23,013 nt of DNA from Candidatus Peribacterales bacterium (GTDB taxonomy: Bacteria > Patescibacteriota > Gracilibacteria > Peribacterales > Peribacteraceae). Both the position numbers and the translations under genes were made by a program. This document shows positions 1 to 6,830 of the stretch, in pieces (the first letter of the stretch is position 1; every line of letters starts with the position of its first letter). Where the stretch lies: the NCBI GenBank assembly GCA_020059985.1, contig JAGVCI010000108.1, forward strand, positions 1 through 23,013, given 5' to 3'. Under the pieces are notes generated by a model. It was not told where the DNA came from. It searched no databases and saw only the letters and a list, made by a program, of their open reading frames with translations.

Positions 1-316
1 CCATGTTGATGTCGATTCCGTCGGCACCCATCTGCTCAATGACTTTTGCTGCGGAGAGAAAGTGCTCCGGCTCTTTTCCGAAGACCTGCACGATGAACGG
101 TCGCTCTATCTCGGCATCGAAGGCGATCATGCCCATCGTTTTCTTCGCACCGTAGTGGATCGCATCCGTCGAAAGAAATTCCGTATAGACGATCGTCTCC
201 GGCGCGATCGATTTGATGAACTGTCGGTACGACGCATCAGTCACACCCGCCATGGGAGCGAGCGCAATAATTGGCCGTGGAGTAGTTGCCCAGGAGAACC
301 CGGAGGGAGAGGACAT
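1..316 (-). CDS. tRNA-dihydrouridine synthase, N-terminal part (runs off window)
   Basis: About 105 N-terminal residues are present; the gene continues beyond base 1. Reading the minus strand from the ATG at 316 gives the motif LAPMAGVTDASYRQ near residue 19, a segment VQVFGKEPEHF, and GADGIDINM at the window edge. This is the FMN-binding TIM-barrel start of the Dus family, which reduces uridine to dihydrouridine in tRNA D-loops. The usual next residues (GCP and the catalytic Cys) lie outside the window, so the subfamily (DusB-like is likeliest) cannot be fixed. The start is the only ATG ahead of the domain. A TATAAT box at 335-330 on the minus strand predicts a leader of about 7 bases, and there is no Shine-Dalgarno sequence. 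It is divergent from the pilin-like gene. Confidence 0.9.
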   Translation of the reverse strand, partial: MSSPSGFSWATTPRPIIALAPMAGVTDASYRQFIKSIAPETIVYTEFLSTDAIHYGAKKTMGMIAFDAEIERPFIVQVFGKEPEHFLSAAKVIEQMGADGIDINM

Positions 317-324
317 AGGATCGA

Positions 325-347
325 ATACAATTATAGAACAATTGTAT
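325..347. promoter_or_regulatory. Perfect 8-bp inverted repeat in divergent intergenic region
   Basis: ATACAATT (325-332) and AATTGTAT (340-347) are perfect inverted copies separated by 7 bases. The repeat overlaps the presumed minus-strand -10 box (TATAAT, 335-330) of the dihydrouridine synthase gene and lies upstream of the pilin-like gene. Placement and symmetry suit an operator for a dimeric regulator or a symmetric bidirectional promoter. No regulator can be named. Confidence 0.45.
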
Positions 348-405
348 ACGTATGCGAGCGAAAATACGGCTTCCTGATCGCAGAAAATACACGTTATGAC
401 GCAGA

Positions 406-825
406 ATGTCGCTAACCATGCGGACCCTCGTACGCACTCAAACCATCGTGAGTCTCATCGCACTCTTTCTCTTCATCCTGACGGCAGCCTCTCTTGCGTA
501 CGCGCAGAGTCTCATTCCCGCAGACCCAGAAACCTCGCTGGGAGCCGGGTGTGATTTGATAGAGGGAAATGTGAATGCCAGGTGTGTCATCTCGTTCATC
601 AAATGGCTCATCTCGTGGTTCGTTCCAGCCGTGGGTTTCTACTTCCTCCTCATGCTTCTCATTGGTGGATACCAGATCGCACTCGGGAACGTGACGGGAG
701 ATAAAGAAGGAGGGAAAGATCGCGTGAAATGGGCTATCATCGGATTCATCATCACGGCTCTCTCGTTCTTCATCATCGACTTCGTCATCTCCGCTATCTC
801 CACCGGAACGGCGCCTACCTTCTAA
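406..825 (+). CDS. TrbC/VirB2-like pilin-type small membrane protein
   Basis: 139 residues. Residues 5-33 form a signal peptide with a basic start, a long hydrophobic core and an AYA|Q cleavage site. The mature part has two hydrophobic helices (about 64-92 and 107-132) joined by a short charged loop (GNVTGDKEGGKDRVK). This is the layout of VirB2/TrbC-type pilins of type IV secretion, and such two-helix proteins are common in CPR genomes. The GGYQIALGN and KWAIIGFIITALSFFIIDF segments support the assignment. Two cysteines (49 and 60) may form a disulfide at the exported N-terminal part. The ATG at 418 (second Met) is an equally possible start and gives a more standard signal peptide; neither has a Shine-Dalgarno sequence. 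PrgI and TraC-like partners lie about 4.3 kb downstream. The function as a pilus subunit is inferred. Confidence 0.75.
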   Translation: MSLTMRTLVRTQTIVSLIALFLFILTAASLAYAQSLIPADPETSLGAGCDLIEGNVNARCVISFIKWLISWFVPAVGFYFLLMLLIGGYQIALGNVTGDKEGGKDRVKWAIIGFIITALSFFIIDFVISAISTGTAPTF

Positions 826-836
826 ACCCTCCCCGT

Positions 837-2090
837 ATGACGCCAGGAAAAGCTCCAAAGAAATCGTTCACGTCGCTGCGTATCGTCGGCAAGCACGCCC
901 AGAACCTGCTCAAGCAAGCGCGCAAAGCTGCTGGATCGAACAAACGAACGACCAAAGACGTCGCCCTTCCTGCGGCGGCAAAGCACGATGAGTTTGTGAT
1001 GCACCTTTCGCTCGGCAGCATCGTGAGTGCGACATTCGCCATCGTCTTCATCGCCCTCGGGTTCCTCGCGGTCTATCACCTACGCGATAAAATCATCATC
1101 TTGCTCCTCGGTCTCTTCGTGGCTGCGGTCGTGGACCCTGGCGTCTCGTGGCTTGAGAAGATGCGCATCCCGAGAGGAATCGCGATCCTCATTCACTACG
1201 TGATCGCGCTCTTCATCATCTTCTTCCTCCTCTTCTCGCTCATTCCGATCATCGCGACGCAGATCCAACAAATCGCGACAATCATCGGGGCGGAAGCAGA
1301 TGCCTTCCTCGCCGATCCGCAGATCTCCGTTCCCCTCCTCTCGGCGGATACGAACCTGCGCCTGACGACCCTCACGCAATCACTCCTCCGTGCACTCTCT
1401 ATTACAGAGTTCTCGGACGCTCTCCAGAGACTGGGACAGAATCTTTCCACGGCCGCACAGGGATCGGTGATTTTTGTCGCGCAGCTGGCCGGGTCCGTCG
1501 TGAACTTCTTCATAACGCTCATCATTGTCCTCGTCTTCGCATTCTTCATTCAGATCGAGAAAGAGCGCATCTTTGCCTGGACAATCGCCTTCCTCCCCGT
1601 TCGCTACCGCGCGTACATGAATGCGAAAGCGGAAGCGGTGCACTGGAAGATCGCGCAGTGGGTACGTGGAGAACTCCTCCTCATGCTCTCGATCTTCTCG
1701 CTCACGCTGATCGCGCTCTTGGTTCTGCGCATGCCGTACGCGCTCACTCTCGCGGTGCTCGCGGGTTTCTGCGAGTTCCTTCCCGCAGTTGGTCCGTTTA
1801 TCGCTGCCGTGCCTGCAGTCATCATCGCCTTCTCGCAGCAAGGCTTCGTCTGGGCACTCATCGTCGCTGGCGTGTACTACGTCATTCAGTGGTGTGAGAA
1901 CAATCTCTTGGTTCCGCTCATCATGAAACGCGCCGTTGGTCTCTCCCCCATCGCCATACTCTTCGCCATGCTGGTAGGCGTGAGCTTCCCTGAAACCATC
2001 CACCCTGTCGTCGGCGTCGCGCTCGCGATCCCGATCACGACAATCATCACCATCTTCCTCGATGACTGGAGGAAGATCCATGACCGCTAA
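837..2090 (+). CDS. AI-2E family transporter (PerM/YdiK-like membrane protein)
   Basis: 417 residues. After a basic, soluble stretch of about 55 residues come two N-terminal helices (about 64-80 and 86-103), a helix pair around 115-143, a soluble stretch, and a cluster of helices from about 210 to the end. The C-terminal half carries the family hallmarks: CEFLPAVGPFIAAVPAVIIAF, then NNLLVPLIMKRAVGLSP. The family was named for autoinducer-2 export (TqsA) but includes Na+/H+ exchangers and many members of unknown substrate, so no substrate is claimed. The start at 837 is chosen because the longer frame from 729 reads through the end of the pilin gene in another frame and adds a His-rich non-family segment. 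The gap after the pilin stop is 11 bases, so the two are probably cotranscribed. Confidence 0.88.
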   Translation: MTPGKAPKKSFTSLRIVGKHAQNLLKQARKAAGSNKRTTKDVALPAAAKHDEFVMHLSLGSIVSATFAIVFIALGFLAVYHLRDKIIILLLGLFVAAVVDPGVSWLEKMRIPRGIAILIHYVIALFIIFFLLFSLIPIIATQIQQIATIIGAEADAFLADPQISVPLLSADTNLRLTTLTQSLLRALSITEFSDALQRLGQNLSTAAQGSVIFVAQLAGSVVNFFITLIIVLVFAFFIQIEKERIFAWTIAFLPVRYRAYMNAKAEAVHWKIAQWVRGELLLMLSIFSLTLIALLVLRMPYALTLAVLAGFCEFLPAVGPFIAAVPAVIIAFSQQGFVWALIVAGVYYVIQWCENNLLVPLIMKRAVGLSPIAILFAMLVGVSFPETIHPVVGVALAIPITTIITIFLDDWRKIHDR

Positions 2091-2294
2091 AAATGAGCGT
2101 TTCCACGATGTCTAGGATCCTATACTTTGGGGGTCTGTCCTCTTCATCGGCATCCTGTTCTTCTGCTTTCGCAAGCGATAATAATTGAACAAATTTCGTA
2201 TACACGACTAGCATATCTTCACCACCCTTCGGGGTGCCCTGTCACTCCTCAAGTTTCGATCCGTCTGATAAAATGTCTCGATGCTCTCGACGGA
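2091..2294 (+). promoter_or_regulatory. clpC upstream region with extended -10 promoter
   Basis: This stretch has no credible gene. A TG-A-TAAAAT extended -10 box spans 2266-2274 and predicts transcription starting near 2281, just ahead of the CIRCE operator; no good -35 box is seen. A small hairpin with a UUCG loop (CACCC/GGGTG, 2223-2236) lies further upstream and lacks a T-run, so it is not a typical terminator. The resulting clpC leader would be about 78 bases and contains no Shine-Dalgarno sequence; the bases before the ATG are pyrimidine-rich. Confidence 0.5.
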
Positions 2295-2321
2295 TTAGCA
2301 CTCAATATGATAGAGTGATAA
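2295..2321 (+). promoter_or_regulatory. CIRCE operator (HrcA binding site) upstream of clpC
   Basis: TTAGCACTC, nine bases, then GAGTGATAA. The classical CIRCE element is TTAGCACTC-N9-GAGTGCTAA, so 17 of 18 arm positions match; the single change is in the right arm. It lies about 14 bases downstream of the predicted transcription start and 37 bases before the clpC ATG. HrcA bound here would repress clpC until heat or protein stress releases it. The hrcA gene is not in the window. Confidence 0.9.
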
Positions 2322-2358
2322 CCCTCCACAGAGAGCCGTTCCTCCCCTTCTCTCTATC

Positions 2359-4965
2359 ATGCACCCATTCGATCGTTTTACCCCGAACGCAAAACTCGCA
2401 CTGCAGATTGCAGAGCAAGAGGCAAAGAATTTGAAGTCTCCGTACATCGGGACAGAGCACCTGCTCCTCGGACTCTTGAGTATTCCGAAGTCGCTCGGCT
2501 TCTCCATCTTTACTGGAGCAGGCGTGACGCAGGAGAACGTCCGCATCCTTCTCAAAGCAATGAAGAGCGGCAACCTCGAAGGAGACCAAGTGAAGCACGG
2601 TCTTTCGACCTACCTCCACACGGTCATCGAGCAGAGCGTGATCACGGCGCACAAGTTCCGCCACGCGAACGTCGGTACGGAACACCTCCTTCATGCACTC
2701 GTCTCCACAGGAAAGAATGCGGCGACAGCCATCCTGGAACAGATGCAGGTCGATCCAGAAGATCTCCGCGCGCACGTCGAGGAGATGTTCGGGCAGATCA
2801 GCCAATTTAAACAGCAGAACAGAAATATGGAGCAGTCGCTCGAGGCGTTCTTCCAGGGACTCCAGGGCGCGATCGTCGGTATGCAGGGTGGCGCACTCCC
2901 CGATACGGAAGGTGCACGTCGACAGAAGACTGACGGCAAGAGCAAGACTCCGGTCCTCGACTACTTCACCGACGACCTGATCGTGAAGGCGAAGGACGGA
3001 AAGATCGACCCGATCATCGGCCGCGACAAGGAGATTGAGCGTGTCGTCCACATCCTCAACCGGAAGACGAAAAATAACCCGGTCTTGATCGGCGAACCGG
3101 GCGTGGGAAAGACCGCCATCGTCGAGGGACTCGCGCAGCGCATTGCCACGGGCAAGGTGCCCTTAAGCCTCCGAAAGAAGCGTGTCCTCGTTCTCAACAT
3201 GGGCTCGCTCGTCGCGGGTACCAAGTACCGCGGAGAGTTTGAGCAGCGCTTCGATGACATCATCAAAGAGGCGGTGCAAAACGAGAACGAAATCATCCTC
3301 TTCATCGACGAGCTCCACACCGTGATCGGCGCGGGCTCGGCCGAAGGCTCTCTCGATGCCGCAAATATCTTGAAGCCAGCCTTGAGCCGCGGATCGCTCC
3401 AAGTTATCGGCGCGACGACGATCGATGAGTTCCGTCAGATCGAGAAAGACCGCGCACTCGAGCGTCGGTTCCAGTCGATCCTGGTCGAGGAGCCAACTCC
3501 CGAAGATGCTATCCAGATCCTCCAGGGACTCAAGTCCACCTTCGAAGAGTTCCACAAGCTCACCATTACCGATGCTGCCATCGTCGCGTCGGTGAATCTG
3601 AGTAAGCGCTACATCTCTGATCGTTTCCTTCCGGATAAAGCAATCGACGTTCTCGATGAAGCAGCTGCCGGACGCAGTCTGCAGGAGTCTGAGAACGCTC
3701 CGGAACTACGGAAGATGGAAGAGCGACTCGAAAAACTCGTCGCCAAGCAGCAAGAAGCTGTCCGCGACCAGAAGTATCACGTCGCACTCAAGCTCAAGCA
3801 GCAACAGCAGGAGCTTCAAGAGCAGATTGAACAAATGAAATCCTCGGAAGACGGGGACCGCCGTACCCCGATCGAGATCACCGATGACGACATCGCTCGT
3901 GTGATCGGTCGTATGACGGGTGTCCCGGTGACGAAGCTCCTCGGCAGCGAGAAGAAGCGCCTCCAGAACCTGGAGGTCGTGCTTAGGAAGCACGTGATCG
4001 GCCAGGATGAATCCATTCGCAAGGTTGCGCGCGCCATTCGCCGCAGCCGTGTCGGTATTTCCGATCAACGTCGTCCGATTGGATCGTTCATGTTCCTCGG
4101 ACCCACCGGAGTCGGAAAGACCGAACTCGTGCGCACCATCGCGTCTGAGATCTTCGGCCGCGAGGATGCCCTCATCAAGATCGACATGTCCGAGTTCATG
4201 GAGCGCCACAACGTCTCGCGTCTCGTCGGTACGACCGCGGGCTACGTGGGCTACGAGGAAGGCGGACAACTCACCGAGTCTGTTCGCAGAAAGCCTTACT
4301 CCGTCGTCCTCTTCGACGAGGTCGAGAAGGCGCACCCGGAGTTCTTCAACCTCCTCCTCCAGATCTTGGAGGACGGAACGCTCACCGATGGTCAGGGAAA
4401 GCAGATCGATTTCCGCAACACGATCATCGTCATGACCAGCAACATCGGTGCGGAGAAACTAACGAAGCAGGCCGCCAAAATTGGTTTCCACTTGGAGAGC
4501 GAAATTGGCCGCGAGGAGAAAGCCTACGAGGAGAAAAGTCAGGAAGTGATCGCAGAGCTCAAAGAGCACCTGCGCCCAGAGTTCCTCAACCGCATCGATA
4601 ACATCATTGTCTTCAACGCATTGAATCAAGATCACATCAAGAAGATCGTGCGCATGCACCTCTCTCGTTTCGAAACACGCTTGCAGAGTCAGGGCTTCTT
4701 GCTCGATATCGATACCAAAGCGCTCGAGATCCTCGCGAAAGCCGGCTTCGACCCCGAGTACGGTGCGCGACCTGTCCGTCGCGTCATCCAGGAACGCGTC
4801 GAAGATGAAATCGCTGAGCACATTCTGAAAGGCATCTTCCAGCATGGTGACACTATTCGCATTGTTGCCAAAGATGACGATCAACTGGAGTTCCTCCCGG
4901 TTACGAAGAAATCACTCATGAAGAAATCTGAAAAAACAGAAAAAGCCACGACCAGTGCGAACTAA
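2359..4965 (+). CDS. clpC: ATP-dependent Clp protease ATPase subunit ClpC
   Basis: 868 residues, within the usual ClpC range. Order: N-terminal double Clp repeat (about 1-150), first AAA+ domain with Walker A GEPGVGKT (245-252) and Walker B FIDE (315-318), a UVR-type middle domain (about 455-495, rich in Lys and Gln), and second AAA+ domain with GPTGVGKT (581-588) and LFDE (651-654). IGF at 708-710 is the expected ClpP-docking loop. The short middle domain separates it from ClpB (long coiled coil) and ClpA (none). It unfolds substrates and feeds them to ClpP; ClpC usually needs adaptors such as MecA. Neither clpP nor adaptor genes are nearby. A CIRCE site indicates HrcA heat-shock control. 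The gene is closed by a strong terminator, so it is a single-gene unit. Confidence 0.97.
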   Translation: MHPFDRFTPNAKLALQIAEQEAKNLKSPYIGTEHLLLGLLSIPKSLGFSIFTGAGVTQENVRILLKAMKSGNLEGDQVKHGLSTYLHTVIEQSVITAHKFRHANVGTEHLLHALVSTGKNAATAILEQMQVDPEDLRAHVEEMFGQISQFKQQNRNMEQSLEAFFQGLQGAIVGMQGGALPDTEGARRQKTDGKSKTPVLDYFTDDLIVKAKDGKIDPIIGRDKEIERVVHILNRKTKNNPVLIGEPGVGKTAIVEGLAQRIATGKVPLSLRKKRVLVLNMGSLVAGTKYRGEFEQRFDDIIKEAVQNENEIILFIDELHTVIGAGSAEGSLDAANILKPALSRGSLQVIGATTIDEFRQIEKDRALERRFQSILVEEPTPEDAIQILQGLKSTFEEFHKLTITDAAIVASVNLSKRYISDRFLPDKAIDVLDEAAAGRSLQESENAPELRKMEERLEKLVAKQQEAVRDQKYHVALKLKQQQQELQEQIEQMKSSEDGDRRTPIEITDDDIARVIGRMTGVPVTKLLGSEKKRLQNLEVVLRKHVIGQDESIRKVARAIRRSRVGISDQRRPIGSFMFLGPTGVGKTELVRTIASEIFGREDALIKIDMSEFMERHNVSRLVGTTAGYVGYEEGGQLTESVRRKPYSVVLFDEVEKAHPEFFNLLLQILEDGTLTDGQGKQIDFRNTIIVMTSNIGAEKLTKQAAKIGFHLESEIGREEKAYEEKSQEVIAELKEHLRPEFLNRIDNIIVFNALNQDHIKKIVRMHLSRFETRLQSQGFLLDIDTKALEILAKAGFDPEYGARPVRRVIQERVEDEIAEHILKGIFQHGDTIRIVAKDDDQLEFLPVTKKSLMKKSEKTEKATTSAN

Positions 4966-4979
4966 GAAAATGCATTCAG

Positions 4980-5017
4980 AGACGACAAGGACGAAATCGA
5001 CCCCTTGTCGTCTTTTT
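4980..5017 (+). terminator. Intrinsic terminator after clpC
   Basis: An 11-bp perfect stem (AGACGACAAGG, 4980-4990, with CCTTGTCGTCT, 5003-5013), a 12-base loop, and a T-run through 5017. It begins 15 bases after the clpC stop. It is the clearest intrinsic terminator in the window. Confidence 0.9.
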
Positions 5018-5106
5018 CGTGTCTCCGGACCGTTCTGTCACATTCATTAAAATGCACATTTTACAATATAATCGTAATAGAACAACGTCCCAGAAACGAC
5101 CAGAAA

Positions 5107-5122
5107 TGCTATAATACTACAG
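5107..5122 (+). promoter_or_regulatory. Extended -10 promoter of the PrgI/TraC-like pair
   Basis: TG-C-TATAAT (5107-5115) is a perfect extended -10 element, with a predicted start near 5122 and a leader of about 19 bases. The -35 region is poor, as expected for extended -10 promoters. A second TATAAT at 5067-5072, with TTCATT 18 bases upstream, may be an alternative start. It follows the clpC terminator, so the pair is an independent transcription unit. Confidence 0.65.
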
Positions 5123-5140
5123 AGAAAAACACACACAGCT

Positions 5141-5779
5141 ATGCCGATTGAACCCGTCAAAATCCCGCAGAACGTGCAGGTAGAGGACCACATCATTGGT
5201 CCGATCACCATGCGCCAGCTCATTCTCCTCATCATTGGAGCAGCGATCAGCTTTGCGATCTGGAATGTTACCAAAGCTGCAGGGTTCGTTGATATCTTCA
5301 GTTTGGCGGTGTCCTGGTCACCGGTCGTGATCATGGCGGCGTTCGCCTTCGTGAAGGTGAATGACCTGAGTTTGCTCCGCATCATCTTCCTCATCGTGGA
5401 GGGGATGCAGAAACCGAGTCACCGCACGTTTGGCCCTCGCCCCGGTGTCGCGATCAATGTGCAAACGTATTACCGCACACAATCGAAGACCACTTCGACA
5501 GAAGGCCAGACGCACATCGCGGAAGAGAAACTCCAATCCTTAAGTAAGCTCCTCGACGAAGGCGCACCGAACGAAGTGGAACAGACTGAAGTCCGTGTGC
5601 GAGACACCGCCGAGGACGACGAGTCACCTTCCCGGCCCGTTGACCCGAGACGCGTGAAGGTCGAGACGCCGAAACCGAAGAGTGCGAATGTCGATACGAT
5701 CGCCTCACCGTCGAAGACAAACACCCCAAGCACCCAGACACCGCTCATCCGTGACGTTCACCCCCCCGCGCAGTCATGA
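5141..5779 (+). CDS. PrgI family membrane protein (type IV secretion-associated)
   Basis: 212 residues. The start, PVKIPQNVQVEDHIIGPIT, followed by two hydrophobic helices (about 25-42 and 52-73) and a short basic segment ending near VQTYYRT, matches PrgI-family proteins (VirB3-like size and topology) encoded beside VirB4/TraC proteins in Gram-positive and CPR type IV secretion clusters. Residues 110-212 form a polar, probably disordered tail rich in Glu, Pro and Thr; this is longer than the core family and is probably the variable cytoplasmic end. The stop codon overlaps the start of the TraC-like gene (ATGA), which points to translational coupling and a shared complex. The specific role in CPR secretion or DNA uptake is not established. 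Confidence 0.85.
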   Translation: MPIEPVKIPQNVQVEDHIIGPITMRQLILLIIGAAISFAIWNVTKAAGFVDIFSLAVSWSPVVIMAAFAFVKVNDLSLLRIIFLIVEGMQKPSHRTFGPRPGVAINVQTYYRTQSKTTSTEGQTHIAEEKLQSLSKLLDEGAPNEVEQTEVRVRDTAEDDESPSRPVDPRRVKVETPKPKSANVDTIASPSKTNTPSTQTPLIRDVHPPAQS

Positions 5780-6624
5780 CTACTCCCAATACTCCAGAGG
5801 CCGACGCTCGCTCGTCTGCAGACAAGCAGTTCAAGCGCGAGTTCCACGATGCGGAGATCCACTTGGACGACAACGAGGAGCCGATGAAGCTCACCTTGGA
5901 TAAAAAGGGCGCGCAGACCTTCATGCGCCGCATCAAGGACACCGTTCGTACGCGTAAGCGCAACACAAAGGCGGTAACGCAGCGCTACATCCCGATCTCC
6001 GAGATCCGCAATGACACCGTTCTCCTCAAAAATGGAGGACTCCGGGCCGTGCTCGTCGTCGAACCGCTCAACTTCAACCTGAAAAGCGAGACCGAACAGG
6101 AGGGAATCATCGCGGGATACGAGCAGTTCATCAATACGCTCTCGTTCCCGGTTCAGGTGATGATCCAATCGAAGAAAGTGAACATCGATCCGTACATCCA
6201 GCAGATCCGCGCGAAGTCGAAGGACCAACCCAACGAACTCCTCCGCTTGCAGACGGACTCGTACGCGAACTTCATCGAGAAGTTGGTCGACGTCGCCGAC
6301 ATCATGCAGAAGCGTTTCTATTTAATCGTTCCTCAGGATGACAATCCACCCACGGAGAGCTCGCTCACGCAGTTCCTCTCGTGGATGAACTTGGACGACT
6401 CCGCCATGAAGATCTCGGCGCGCAACCGCCGCTTCAGCCAAAGCTCGGTGGTGCTCCGTGACCGTGTCACGCTCATCCAATCGTCGCTCCATAACGTGGG
6501 TCTCATCTCTCGACGCTTGAGTACACGAGAACTGATTGAGCTCTACTACGAGCTCTACAACCCTCGTACGAGCCAGGAAGAGAAGCTCCCCGGGAACCTG
6601 AATACGGAGGACTTGGTACTGTAA
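5776..6624 (+). CDS. TraC/VirB4 N-terminal-domain protein without ATPase domain
   Basis: 282 residues. A charged N-terminal region (1-70) is followed by a domain with IPISEIRNDTVLLKNGG, AVLVVEPLNF, GYEQFINTLSFPVQVMIQ and, later, FYLIVP; this is the non-catalytic N-terminal domain of TraC/VirB4 type IV secretion ATPases. The Walker A/B half is absent: the gene ends with a normal stop about 30 residues after LIELYYELYNP, and the next gene is ribosomal S1. In VirB4 this domain contacts the membrane partners, consistent with the ATGA-coupled PrgI gene upstream. A separate ATPase half may be encoded elsewhere, as in split VirB4 systems; that is inference. No Shine-Dalgarno sequence is present. Confidence 0.82.
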   Translation: MTTPNTPEADARSSADKQFKREFHDAEIHLDDNEEPMKLTLDKKGAQTFMRRIKDTVRTRKRNTKAVTQRYIPISEIRNDTVLLKNGGLRAVLVVEPLNFNLKSETEQEGIIAGYEQFINTLSFPVQVMIQSKKVNIDPYIQQIRAKSKDQPNELLRLQTDSYANFIEKLVDVADIMQKRFYLIVPQDDNPPTESSLTQFLSWMNLDDSAMKISARNRRFSQSSVVLRDRVTLIQSSLHNVGLISRRLSTRELIELYYELYNPRTSQEEKLPGNLNTEDLVL

Positions 6625-6640
6625 CTCTGAGGAGTTTGAA

Positions 6641-6708
6641 GGAATCGAAGCGATAGAGGATTTCGAGGATCCTCGTTTTCGTCGATTCCCTCTATTCCCT
6701 CGAAATCC
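6641..6708. repeat. Interlocking inverted repeats before the S1 gene
   Basis: Three pairs of inverted arms occur in the order A-B-C-A'-B'-C': GGAATCGA (6641-6648) with TCGATTCC (6682-6689), ATAGAGG (6653-6659) with CCTCTAT (6689-6695), and GGATTTCGAGG (6658-6668) with CCTCGAAATCC (6698-6708). At the centre CGAGGATCCTCG (6664-6675) is itself palindromic. Because the pairs cross, they cannot all form together in one simple hairpin; they are alternative or pseudoknotted stems. The site lies between the TraC-like stop and the S1 start. Confidence 0.6.
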
Positions 6709-6719
6709 CTCCCCATTTC

Positions 6720-6748
6720 TTGACTCTGCCCCTTTCTGCTGCGATTCT
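6720..6748 (+). promoter_or_regulatory. Possible sigma70-type promoter of the S1 gene
   Basis: TTGACT (6720-6725), a 17-base spacer, then GATTCT (6743-6748). The -35 match is good and the -10 match is weak. It would leave a leader of about 75 bases, which could hold S1 autoregulation, but no specific structure is shown. Confidence 0.35.
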
Positions 6749-6830
6749 GACCCCATCGACGCCCTGTTGCTCGTGCGAGGGCAGCGCGTCCTCTCCCCTT
6801 ACTTCCTTCCGCTCGCACCCCCTGTTTCTT

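Noticed and set aside
729..836. Longer N terminus for the AI-2E transporter
   Set aside because: It lies in another frame over the pilin gene and adds a His-rich stretch not seen in the family; the ATG at 837 follows the pilin stop closely.
2094..2189. Possible small ORF or membrane-helix remnant (one frame reads LWGSVLFIGILFFCFRKR then stop, 2134-2190 or so)
   Set aside because: That frame has no start codon after an upstream stop; the ATG frame from 2094 gives a 31-residue Ser-rich peptide with no support.
2223..2236. UUCG hairpin as terminator of the AI-2E transcript
   Set aside because: Only five base pairs and no T-run follows.
6720..6830. Longer N terminus for ribosomal protein S1
   Set aside because: Ser/Pro/Cys-rich and unlike S1; overlaps the predicted promoter.
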